Part shown: positions 57,789-64,000 of the stretch, one piece after another
Layout of the letters: each line of letters starts with the position of its first letter
Numbering within the stretch: position 1 is the first letter of the stretch
NCBI GenBank assembly: GCA_963704075.1
Contig: CAVPGV010000020.1
Location: forward strand, 124,001-188,000
Direction: 5' to 3'
Length of the DNA: 64,000 bases
Source: JADKAV01 sp963704075
Lineage (GTDB): Bacteria > Actinomycetota > Actinomycetes > S36-B12 > UBA10799
The notes under the pieces: generated by a model
Seen by the model: the letters and a program-made list of their open reading frames with translations, nothing else
What the model was told of the DNA's origin: nothing
The model's database searches: none
Translations under genes and position numbers: made by a program

Positions 57789-57878
57789 ATGATGAACACC
57801 AAGGGCCCGGTCGTGGCCGTCGTCGCCATCCTGCTGATCGTCGGCCTCGTCTGGGGCATTCTGATCGGGCTGTTCTGA
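57789..57878 (+). CDS. Single-helix membrane microprotein in the biotin operon
   Basis: A 29-residue ORF: MMNTKGP, then one hydrophobic helix (VVAVVAILLIVGLVWGILIG) and a short end. A clear AAGGAG ribosome-binding site precedes the ATG, and its TGA overlaps the ATG of the IlvG-like gene (TGATG). This tight placement, 12 bp after bioB, argues that it is translated. Function unknown; it might anchor or regulate a partner at the membrane. Confidence 0.7.
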   Translation: MMNTKGPVVAVVAILLIVGLVWGILIGLF

Positions 57879-59563
57879 TGACCAGCGGGCACGGTGGCTG
57901 GCACGCCATCGCCGCTGCGAAGGCCTACGGCGTCCAGACCCTGTTCACGCTGTCGGGCGCGCACATCTTCCCGCTGTTCGACGCGGCGGTGGGCGGCAAG
58001 GACTCGGTGGATGCCGCCGGCGACCCGCGCGTGGCCGAGCGCACCGGTCCGATCCGCCTGGTCGACGTGCGCCACGAGGCGACCGCGGTCTTCGCCGCGG
58101 AGGGGACGGCCAAACTGACCCGCACCCCGGGTTTCGCCGCGGTCACCGCCGGCCCGGGCGTGACCAACGCGGTCAGCGGTCTGACCAGCGCCTGGTTCAA
58201 CGCGGTGCCCATGGTCGTCATGGGCGGACGATCCCCCGATTTCCGCTGGGGATCCGGAGCGCTGCAGGAGATGGACCACCTGCCGATCGTGTCCACGGTG
58301 ACCAAGTACGCGCAGACCGCCCACGACCCCGCGCAGATCGGCGCGATGACCGCTGCCGCGTTCGAAGCGGCCACCACCGCACACCGCGGACCGGCCTTCC
58401 TCGACGTGCCGATGGACATCTTCTACGGCCCCGTTGACGCCCCCGACCCGGTGCGCCACACCGACGCCGATCGGGCCCCGGACCCCGAGGCCGTCACCCG
58501 GATCGCGGGTATGCTGGCCTCGGCGCAACGACCGGTGCTGATCCTCGGATCGGACGTGTGGAACGACTTCGCCGAGGATGCCGCGGTGCGACTCGCGCAG
58601 ACTCTGCAACTGCCGGTCATCCCCAACGGCATGGGTCGCGGTGTCGTCCCCAGCGGCCACCCGCTGCTGGTGACCCGGGCACGCTCCCTGGCCCTGAAGA
58701 ACGCGGATCTGGTCGTGGTCGTCGGCACCCCGCTGGACTTCCGGCTCGGCTACGGCAAGTTCGGCCCGACCGACGCCCAGGCCGAAGTGGTCCATGTGGT
58801 CGACCACGCCGACCAGGTCTCGCACCACGCCGCACCCACCGCATGGGTCTCCGGTGACCTGTCCACCACCCTGGACGCGATCACCACCGCCTGGGAGGAC
58901 CACCCCCAGCGCGCGGCCCGCAGCGAATGGCTCAGCGGCCTGCAGGAGGCCGTCCGCGCGGCGATCATCAAGGACGGCGACGTCCTGAACAGCACGGTCG
59001 ACCCGATCCATCCGGCACGCATCTACGGGGAGCTGAACCGGCGGCTGGCCGACGACACCGTGGTGATCGGCGACGGCGGCGACTTCGTGAGTTTCGCCGG
59101 CAAGTACGTGGAACCCAAGCGACCCGGACACTGGCTGGACCCGGGGCCATATGGATGTCTGGGCACCGGTCTCGGCTATGCGATCGCCTCGGCCGTGGCC
59201 AAACCCTCGTCGCAGACCGTGCTGCTCATGGGTGATGGAGCCGCCGGCTTCAGCCTCATGGACGTGGACACGCTGGTCCGGCAGAACCTGCCGGTGGTGA
59301 TGGTCGTGGGCAACAACAGCGCCTGGGGCTTGGAGAAGCACCCCATGCGCCTTCTGCACCAGTACGACGTGGCCGCCGATCTGCAGCAGGGTCTGCGCTA
59401 CGACGACGTGGTGAAGGCCCTCGGCGGGGCCGGTGAGACGGTCAGTGATCCCGAGGAGATCGGTGCCGCCCTGGATCGCGCGTTCGCCTCCGGTGTGCCC
59501 TACCTGGTGAACGTACTGACCGATCCGGAGATCATGTATCCCCGCGCAACGACCGGTCTGTAG
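57878..59563 (+). CDS. Acetolactate synthase-like ThDP enzyme (IlvG type)
   Basis: A 561-residue ThDP-dependent enzyme closest to mycobacterial IlvG. Three domains: Pyr domain with catalytic Glu67 in DVRHEATAVFAAEG, central domain with PVLILGSDVWNDFAEDA, and PP domain with MGDGAAGFSLMDVDTLVRQN then VGNNSAWGLEKHPM. It may make acetolactate or act on another 2-oxo acid or acyl-CoA; the family is poorly defined. It starts in the microprotein stop codon and is convergent with the thioesterase gene, overlapping by 32 bp. Confidence 0.85.
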   Translation: MTSGHGGWHAIAAAKAYGVQTLFTLSGAHIFPLFDAAVGGKDSVDAAGDPRVAERTGPIRLVDVRHEATAVFAAEGTAKLTRTPGFAAVTAGPGVTNAVSGLTSAWFNAVPMVVMGGRSPDFRWGSGALQEMDHLPIVSTVTKYAQTAHDPAQIGAMTAAAFEAATTAHRGPAFLDVPMDIFYGPVDAPDPVRHTDADRAPDPEAVTRIAGMLASAQRPVLILGSDVWNDFAEDAAVRLAQTLQLPVIPNGMGRGVVPSGHPLLVTRARSLALKNADLVVVVGTPLDFRLGYGKFGPTDAQAEVVHVVDHADQVSHHAAPTAWVSGDLSTTLDAITTAWEDHPQRAARSEWLSGLQEAVRAAIIKDGDVLNSTVDPIHPARIYGELNRRLADDTVVIGDGGDFVSFAGKYVEPKRPGHWLDPGPYGCLGTGLGYAIASAVAKPSSQTVLLMGDGAAGFSLMDVDTLVRQNLPVVMVVGNNSAWGLEKHPMRLLHQYDVAADLQQGLRYDDVVKALGGAGETVSDPEEIGAALDRAFASGVPYLVNVLTDPEIMYPRATTGL

Positions 59564-59950
59564 CCCGGCGGTCCAGTTTCGCCAGGAACCGCTCGCGGCC
59601 GACGACGGCACGGGTGATGACACCCTGGGCGACGAGGACCTCCTCACCGTGGTGCACTTGTGTCGCTTTGACCTTGAACGTGACCATGCGCCCGTCGATC
59701 TCGGCGACCTTCGCCATTGCCGTGACCTCGGTCCCGACCGCGCTGGGCCGGATGTGATCGACGGCGATGCGGGTCCCGACCGTGGTCTCGGCTCGGTCGC
59801 ACCGCAGACCTCGATGGTCGCCGCCTCGAGCCACGCCAGCAGCACCGGCGTCCCCAGGACGGCGAGGTCACCGCTGCCCACCGCCTGCGCGGTGTCGCTC
59901 TCCGACACGTTCCGGACCACTTGTGCGGTCTGTCCCAGCGAGATCTCCAT
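59532..59950 (-). pseudogene. Hotdog-fold thioesterase (FlK-like), one frame break
   Basis: The N-terminal part MEISLGQTAQVVRNVSESDT and LGTPVLLAWLEAATIEVCGA continues, after one missing base near 59792, as AETTVGTRIAVDHIRPSAVG and REKF-like VVGRERFLAKLD in the next frame. Together they give a 139-residue protein resembling fluoroacetyl-CoA thioesterase-type hotdog domains. TAACCT lies 7 nt before the ATG (leaderless). It is divergent from bsaP and overlaps the end of the IlvG-like gene. Confidence 0.75.
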
Positions 59951-59957
59951 GCAGGAA

Positions 59958-59979
59958 AGGTTACGGTGCCCACTAGCCT
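59958..59979. promoter_or_regulatory. Back-to-back leaderless promoters of the thioesterase and bsaP
   Basis: The minus-strand -10 TAACCT (59958-59963) is 7 nt before ATG 59950. The plus-strand -10 TAGCCT (59974-59979) is 6 nt before GTG 59986. Both fit within the 35-bp divergent spacer, so RNA polymerases at the two promoters would compete. Confidence 0.5.
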
Positions 59980-59985
59980 GAAGTC

Positions 59986-60144
59986 GTGTCGTACTGCCCT
60001 GTTTGCGGAACCCCCGGTCACACCTGCGACCAGCCGTTGGAACCGCCGCGGTTCTGCGCAGAGTGTGGGCGGCGGATGGTCGTGCAGGTCACCCCGTCGG
60101 GCTGGAGCGCGACGTGCTCGCGGCATGGGACGACGTCCGGGTGA
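59986..60144 (+). CDS. bsaP: Biotin synthase auxiliary protein BsaP
   Basis: A 52-residue Cys-rich protein with Cys at 4, 7, 14, 24, 27 and 44 and the signature RFCAECGRRMVVQVTPSGW. This matches the Rv1590-type BsaP that mycobacteria need for BioB turnover, probably by maintaining its auxiliary iron-sulfur cluster. The GTG at 59986 is preceded by a leaderless -10 box. Linkage to bioAFDB supports the call. Confidence 0.85.
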   Translation: MSYCPVCGTPGHTCDQPLEPPRFCAECGRRMVVQVTPSGWSATCSRHGTTSG

Positions 60145-60162
60145 GTTCGGGGGCGACCCCCT

Positions 60163-61254
60163 TCAGCTGGCCACCAACCCCAACCGGCGCAACTCCACCT
60201 CGAGGTCGTGCGGGCTGCTGGACGCCGCCATCGCGTCTTCGAGGGTGATGACGCGGTCGCGGTACAGCGCCACGAGGTGCTGGTCGAAAGTCTGCATCCC
60301 ATAGAACCGCCCCTCAGCGATCAGGGACGTGATCGTCCCGGTCTTGACCTTGTCGACGATGGCGTCCGACACACGGCCGGTATTGATGCAGATCTCCATC
60401 GCCACACAGCGCCCACGGTTGTCCGCGCGCTGCACGAGGCGCTGACACAGGATGCCGCGCAGGGCACCCGCCAGCGACAGCCGGATCTGCTGCTGCTCGT
60501 GGGGCGGGAAGAAGTCGATGATGCGGCTGATCGTCTCCTGCGCGTCGACCGTGTGCAGGGTGGACAGCACCAGGTGCCCGGTCTCGGCGGCGCTCAGAGC
60601 GGCATGCACCGTCTCCGTGTCGCGCATCTCGCCGATCAGGATGACGTCCGGGTCCTGCCGCATCGCCGAGCGCATAGCGACTTTGAAGTCGGCGGTGTCG
60701 ATCCGCACCTCGCGCTGGTTGATCAGAGCCCGGTTGTCGTGGTGGATGATCTCGATCGGGTCCTCGATGGTCACGACGTGGACGTCGCGGTGCCGGTTGA
60801 CCTCATCGATCATCCCGGCCAGTGTCGTGGTCTTGCCGGATCCGGTGGGACCCGTGACCAGGATCAGCCCGCGTGGCTGCAGGGCAAGCGCGTGCACGGG
60901 GTCGGGCAGCCCGAGGTCCGAAAGCGGGATCGCGCCGATGGAGACGCGTCGCAGCACCATTCCGACATGCCCGCGCTGCCGGAACGCATTGACCCGGAAC
61001 CGGCCCACTCCTTCGATCATCAATGCGAAGTCGGCCTCGCCAGTCTGTGCGAACTCCTCCACCAGGTCCTCGCGCAGGATCTGGTGGAGCATCAGTTCGG
61101 TGTCGGCGGCGCTCACCGCCGGGGCGCGCAAGGGACGCAGGACTCCGTCGATCCGGATCCGGGGTACGACATCGGCCTTGAGGTGCAGGTCGGAACCGCT
61201 GACCTCCACGAGCGCGCGCAGGTACGGTTCGATCATCAAGTGGGTCTGCTCCAC
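60163..61254 (-). CDS. pilT: PilT-type retraction ATPase
   Basis: A 363-residue PilT/GspE-family ATPase that would power pilus retraction. It has the N-terminal domain LVEVSGSDLHLKADVVPRIR, Walker A GPTGSGKTTT, the Asp box VVTIEDPIEI, Walker B DPDVILIGEMRDTET and the His box HLVLSTLHTVDAQETISRI. The GTG at 61254 or the ATG at 61236 could start. No other type IV pilus gene is in view. Confidence 0.9.
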   Translation of the reverse strand: MEQTHLMIEPYLRALVEVSGSDLHLKADVVPRIRIDGVLRPLRAPAVSAADTELMLHQILREDLVEEFAQTGEADFALMIEGVGRFRVNAFRQRGHVGMVLRRVSIGAIPLSDLGLPDPVHALALQPRGLILVTGPTGSGKTTTLAGMIDEVNRHRDVHVVTIEDPIEIIHHDNRALINQREVRIDTADFKVAMRSAMRQDPDVILIGEMRDTETVHAALSAAETGHLVLSTLHTVDAQETISRIIDFFPPHEQQQIRLSLAGALRGILCQRLVQRADNRGRCVAMEICINTGRVSDAIVDKVKTGTITSLIAEGRFYGMQTFDQHLVALYRDRVITLEDAMAASSSPHDLEVELRRLGLVAS

Positions 61255-61316
61255 GTTCAGTTCTTCGTCACGACACCGCCAACAGTTGAGTGCCACGTGG
61301 ACCGGTGTAGCCGCGC

Positions 61317-61322
61317 TAGGGT
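61317..61322 (+). promoter_or_regulatory. -10 box TAGGGT, leaderless start for gene at 61330
   Basis: TAGGGT ends 7 nt before the GTG at 61330, with no ribosome-binding site in between. Confidence 0.4.
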
Positions 61323-61329
61323 GACCTGC

Positions 61330-61811
61330 GTGGACCAGGAGCATGAAGGACGTCTGACGCTGGCCCCCAGCGCGCGGATGTCGGTACTGCGCGGCGGGCT
61401 CGACGACATGCAGGACCCGGCGGACGAAGCTCTGGCCTCCGGCACCCCCCGGCCGGCGCTGACTTCCATCTCCGTGCGCAGATCCGGGCAGACCCTGACG
61501 GCCACGACGTCGCTGGCACTCAGCGGCAAGGTGCTCTCAGGATCGGCCCGTGCACCGACGGCGACCGGGAACGGGCGATCGCCCTGGCGACCCTCGACGC
61601 ACTGCGTCCGTTGCTGCCGGAGCCGGTGGATGTGGAGAGCGCGACCATCGTCGCCATCCCGGGACGCAAGGTCGCCCTCACGGTCGTCGAGTTCCCCGAT
61701 GAGCCGGCGCCGTACCAGCTTCTCGTAGGATCGGCTCTAGTACGCGGCGATGTGGAGGACGCGCTGGCACGTTCGGTGCTCAGTGCGCTCAACCGCCGAC
61801 TCGACAGTTAG
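61330..61811 (+). pseudogene. Conserved hypothetical protein, one frame break
   Basis: The frame from GTG 61330 encodes LTLAPSARMSVLRGGLDDMQ and TSLALSGKVLSG. After one missing base at 61540-61541 it continues in another frame as IGPCTDGDRERAIALATLDA through VESATIVAIPGRKVALTVVE to ALNRRLDS. Repair gives 160 residues. It reads as an alpha/beta protein that I do not recognise. The bL37 gene follows 9 bp after the stop. Confidence 0.65.
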
Positions 61812-61820
61812 GAGCAGGAC

Positions 61821-61895
61821 ATGAGCAAGCGTGGACGTAAGCGCCGGGGCCGCAAGAGCAACGCAGCCAACCACGGCCGTCGGCCCAACGCCTAG
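61821..61895 (+). CDS. 50S ribosomal protein bL37
   Basis: A 24-residue, extremely basic peptide starting MSKRGRKRRGRKS and ending ANHGRRPNA. It closely resembles bL37, the small ribosomal protein seen in mycobacterial 70S structures. AGGAGC precedes the ATG. It is too short for most gene finders. Confidence 0.85.
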   Translation: MSKRGRKRRGRKSNAANHGRRPNA

Positions 61896-62016
61896 GACGG
61901 CAACACCCCGCGCCCGCGCGACCGCCGCCCGCGAGCCTGCACCACCGCCCGCGCCGAGTGTTGCACCGTTGCTGGAATTCGGTCGCGAAAACCGACAACC
62001 GCGCAACAGTCGGCAG

Positions 62017-62034
62017 GGATCGCGGGTCCGGAAC
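62017..62034. terminator. Hairpin between convergent bL37 and rsrA
   Basis: GCGGGT and ACCCGC arms around a 5-nt loop, roughly 15 bp after the rsrA stop and 120 bp after the bL37 stop. It may serve both directions. Confidence 0.4.
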
Positions 62035-62049
62035 CCGCCGACCCAGGGT

Positions 62050-62313
62050 TTAGGAGCGGGTCGTCCGGAACGTCGCGATCAGCGAGATGACGCGCATCCG
62101 CAATTGTTCCGGGGCTGCCTCGCAGGCGCACTGGGCGACCTTGCGGCGGATGATCTCTTCCTCGCGGTACAACTCCTGGCAGTGCCCACAGGCGTTGAGG
62201 TGGTCCTCGATGCGCTGATGGACGTCGGGGGTCAATTCGTGGTGCTGGTATTCGTAGAGATGTTTGTCGGTGTCCTCGCAGCCGCCGGGATCGGCGCAGT
62301 CTCCGGCATTCAT
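62050..62313 (-). CDS. rsrA: Mycothiol-system redox anti-sigma factor (RsrA/RshA)
   Basis: An 87-residue zinc-associated anti-sigma factor. The thiol-disulfide switch motif is His38-x3-Cys42-x2-Cys45 (HLNACGHC), with Cys12 as a further ligand candidate. Oxidation forms a disulfide and releases SigR. The ATG at 62313 overlaps the sigR stop (ATGA), which keeps the stoichiometry of the pair. Confidence 0.93.
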   Translation of the reverse strand: MNAGDCADPGGCEDTDKHLYEYQHHELTPDVHQRIEDHLNACGHCQELYREEEIIRRKVAQCACEAAPEQLRMRVISLIATFRTTRS

Positions 62314-62960
62314 GATTCCTCCCCGGATTGACGTACGACACCCCGTTCGGCGGCGTAATCCTCCAGAAGCACCCGCAGCTGCTTGCGGCCGCGGTGCAAC
62401 CGCGACATCACGGTCCCCACCGGGGTGCCCATGATCTCGGCGATCTCCTTGTACGCGAAGCCTTCGACGTCGGCGTAGTAGACCGCGAGCCGGTAATCCT
62501 CGCCGATGGACGCAAGCGCCCGCTTGACGTCCGAGTCGGGCAGACCGTCCAGCGCCTCCACCTCGGCCGACCGCAATCCGGCGGACGTGTGGGATGCGGC
62601 CTTGTGCATCTGCCAGTCCTCGACCTCGTCGGCCGACGACTGCTGCGGCTGGCGCTGCTTCTTGCGGTAGATGTTGATGTAGGCGTTGGTCATGATGCGG
62701 AACAACCACGCGCGCAGGTTGGTTCCCGGCGTGTAGGACTTGAAGCCCTTGTACGCGCGCTCCACGGTTTCCTGCACCAGGTCACTGGCATCATCGGGAT
62801 TGCGCGCCATCCGCAGGGCACCGGCGTAGAGCGTGTCGAGCAACGGGATCACTTCCGCCTCGAAACGCGCAGTCAGGTCGTCCTGTGGGTCCGGCATCAT
62901 TCGAGAGCCTAGTGCTCCGACGCCATCGACGAGCGCCGCCGGGTCGTCGAGAAGGAGCAT
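62310..62960 (-). CDS. sigR: ECF sigma factor SigR/SigH (oxidative stress)
   Basis: A 216-residue ECF sigma factor controlling thiol-oxidative stress genes. Region 2 is ARNPDDASDLVQETVERAYK and NLRAWLFRIMTNAYINIYRK; region 4 is YYADVEGFAYKEIAEIMGTP then VGTVMSRLHRGRKQL. The ATG at 62960 follows a strong GGAGGT ribosome-binding site, so it is preferred over ATG codons at 62897/62900, which would drop the first ~20 residues; a short form from the inner start is possible. A SigR-type promoter precedes the gene. Confidence 0.93.
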   Translation of the reverse strand: MLLLDDPAALVDGVGALGSRMMPDPQDDLTARFEAEVIPLLDTLYAGALRMARNPDDASDLVQETVERAYKGFKSYTPGTNLRAWLFRIMTNAYINIYRKKQRQPQQSSADEVEDWQMHKAASHTSAGLRSAEVEALDGLPDSDVKRALASIGEDYRLAVYYADVEGFAYKEIAEIMGTPVGTVMSRLHRGRKQLRVLLEDYAAERGVVRQSGEES

Positions 62961-62990
62961 GCCTACCTCCGCTATCGGGTTCGTCGTGGT

Positions 62991-63018
62991 CAACAAGCCC
63001 GGCAGCCGGTGCATTCCC
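62991..63018 (-). promoter_or_regulatory. SigR-dependent autoregulatory promoter
   Basis: On the minus strand GGGAAT (63013-63018), an 18-bp spacer and GTTG (62991-62994) match the SigR/SigH consensus GGGAAT-N18-GTT exactly. It lies 31 bp before the sigR ATG and directly after the stop of the upstream hydrolase gene. It predicts positive autoregulation of sigR-rsrA on thiol stress. Confidence 0.85.
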
Positions 63019-63588
63019 TCAGACGAAGTCGAGCACTGCCGCCACGACCTCGACCAGTCCCTTGCGCAAGCTGTGGTCCCCGGGGACTGCGACCAGATCC
63101 AGGCCCGGCGGGAACTCCTCGGGCCGGCCGAACGGGTCCCGTCGACCCTGCACGACGCGCAACGGCAGATCCACCTGCAACTCGTCGGCGCGGGTCTTCT
63201 CCGGCTTGCCGGGCGGATGCAGCGGGAACGCCAACGCCAGCACCGCGATGGCACCGACCTGCGTGGCGGTGCGGCACGCCACCCGGGCACCGGCCGAGCG
63301 GCCGCCCACGATCAGTGGTCCGGGCAGGTCCACTGCCGCCAACGACTGCGTCCACCCGATGTCCAGTGCCGGCGGTGCGACCGCCACCTTCTTGCCGGCG
63401 ACCTTCCACGGCTGCTCGTGCAGCAGGACGCTGACCCCGTGTGCGGGCAGCGTCTCGGCGATGGCGAGCAGGTCCGGGGCCGTGCCGCCACCACCGGCGC
63501 CGTGCCCGAGCACCAGCGTGGCCCGGGGCGCCTTCGCCGGGTACTCCACGAACCGCGCTGGGCCCTTGCTCGTTTCGACCTCGATCAC
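63019..63588 (-). CDS. Alpha/beta hydrolase, KANL3/Tex30-like
   Basis: A 189-residue small alpha/beta hydrolase. It has LVLGHGAGGGGTAPDLLAI (oxyanion region), the nucleophile elbow GGRSAGARVA with Ser, LAFPLHPPGKPEKTRADEL and a late Asp and His (QGRRDPFG; VPGDHSLRKG). This pattern is typical of the dienelactone hydrolase-like family related to KANL3/Tex30. Substrate unknown. The GTG at 63588 overlaps the stop of the SRAP gene. Confidence 0.8.
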   Translation of the reverse strand: MIEVETSKGPARFVEYPAKAPRATLVLGHGAGGGGTAPDLLAIAETLPAHGVSVLLHEQPWKVAGKKVAVAPPALDIGWTQSLAAVDLPGPLIVGGRSAGARVACRTATQVGAIAVLALAFPLHPPGKPEKTRADELQVDLPLRVVQGRRDPFGRPEEFPPGLDLVAVPGDHSLRKGLVEVVAAVLDFV

Positions 63589-64000
63589 GATGCGGGCAGG
63601 GGTTCGAGCAACTGCGGGCCGTTGTGCTTGACGTTGTTCACCTCGGTGCTCACCGGGTACGCCTCGAGCCCGGTCGCCATGGCGGGCACGACGATGTCGT
63701 CGGCCGGTGGGCCCTGCGGGTCGAGCCACTTCGCCCAGTTCTCCTGCGGCACGAGCAGCGGCATCCGGTCGTGGATCCGGCCGAGGCCATCAGGTGCGGA
63801 GGTCGTGAGGATGGCGGTGCTGACCAGCCAGTCGTCGCCGTCCTTCCAGAACTCGAACAACCCGGCCATCGCCAACGACGCGCCGTCGGAACGGTGGATG
63901 TAGAACGGCTGCTTGGGCACACCCTCCCCGGCGTACCACTCGTAGTAGCCGTCGGCCGGCAGCAGACATCGTCGTTTGGCCCAGGCGCGCCGGAACGCGG
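63585..64000 (-). CDS. SRAP-family DNA-protein crosslink protein (YedK/HMCES), cut by window end
   Basis: The last ~138 residues of an SRAP domain protein that shields abasic sites in single-stranded DNA by covalent attachment. Visible blocks are RRCLLPADGYYEW, AGLFEFWKDGDD, TILTTSA-like STAILTTSAPDGLGRIHDRM and the catalytic-site His in IHDRMPLLV. The N-terminal catalytic Cys2 lies beyond the window. It ends in GTGA overlap with the hydrolase gene. Confidence 0.88.
   Translation of the reverse strand, partial: AFRRAWAKRRCLLPADGYYEWYAGEGVPKQPFYIHRSDGASLAMAGLFEFWKDGDDWLVSTAILTTSAPDGLGRIHDRMPLLVPQENWAKWLDPQGPPADDIVVPAMATGLEAYPVSTEVNNVKHNGPQLLEPLPAS

Overview
This is GC-rich DNA from the chromosome of an actinomycete (Actinomycetota). 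Lineage markers include a kgd-type 2-oxoglutarate decarboxylase followed by a DUF6104 gene, two-domain LysX, WhiB1 beside the PdtaS kinase, a mycothiol-type SigR/RsrA pair, the 24-residue ribosomal protein bL37, the biotin synthase auxiliary protein BsaP, and many genes with a TAnnnT -10 box 6-7 nt before the start codon (leaderless mRNAs). I cannot name the genus. I see no rRNA or tRNA gene, CRISPR array, prophage or insertion sequence.

Layout. 0-5.5 kb: two hypothetical genes, pta-ackA (acetate/acetyl-CoA interconversion), a small ORF and a tyrosine phosphatase. 5.5-10.3 kb: a minus-strand run of a DabB-DabA inorganic-carbon transporter, apparently one fused gene broken by one base, then an InhA/FabI enoyl-ACP reductase. 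10.3-20 kb: a broken lipoprotein, a broken DUF222/HNH gene, lysX, a broken acetoacetyl-CoA synthetase and a DUF2510 membrane protein with a 12-residue tandem repeat. 20-25 kb: an MFS sugar transporter and a molybdate operon (regulator-modABC). 25-28.7 kb: sulfite and APS reduction (sirA, a zinc-ribbon microprotein, cysH, a sirohydrochlorin chelatase) behind a cysteine-rich leader peptide. 28.7-37.5 kb: acyl-CoA dehydrogenase, kgd, DUF6104 and two c-di-GMP genes. 37.6-45.8 kb: a broken dehydrogenase, a badly broken BNR-repeat exoprotein, threonine aldolase, an AhpD-like protein, TrpB2 and an Rv0862c-like protein. 46-53.6 kb: malic enzyme, an orphan solute-binding lipoprotein, an anti-sigma/sigma pair, a diacylglycerol kinase, whiB1, a repeat-rich spacer and pdtaS. 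53.6-60.1 kb: bioA-bioF-bioD-bioB, a 29-residue membrane microprotein, an IlvG-type ThDP enzyme, a thioesterase and bsaP. 60.1-64 kb: PilT ATPase, a broken hypothetical gene, bL37, rsrA/sigR behind a near-perfect SigR promoter, a hydrolase and the end of an SRAP gene.

Functional links. SirA, CysH and the chelatase (siroheme for SirA) form a sulfur-assimilation block that is probably cysteine-attenuated. BioA/F/D/B plus BsaP form a full late biotin pathway. Pta-AckA, acetoacetyl-CoA synthetase, KGD, malic enzyme and DabBA serve central carbon metabolism. SigR-RsrA and WhiB1 are redox regulators.

Two features cut across the window. Nine genes carry one to five single-base frame breaks, mostly in short G/C runs, while long core genes are intact. 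Intergenic DNA contains several repeat families: a ~120-bp structured repeat (two copies), a motif containing CTCCAACGCCTG (four copies), and a perfect 74-bp direct repeat.
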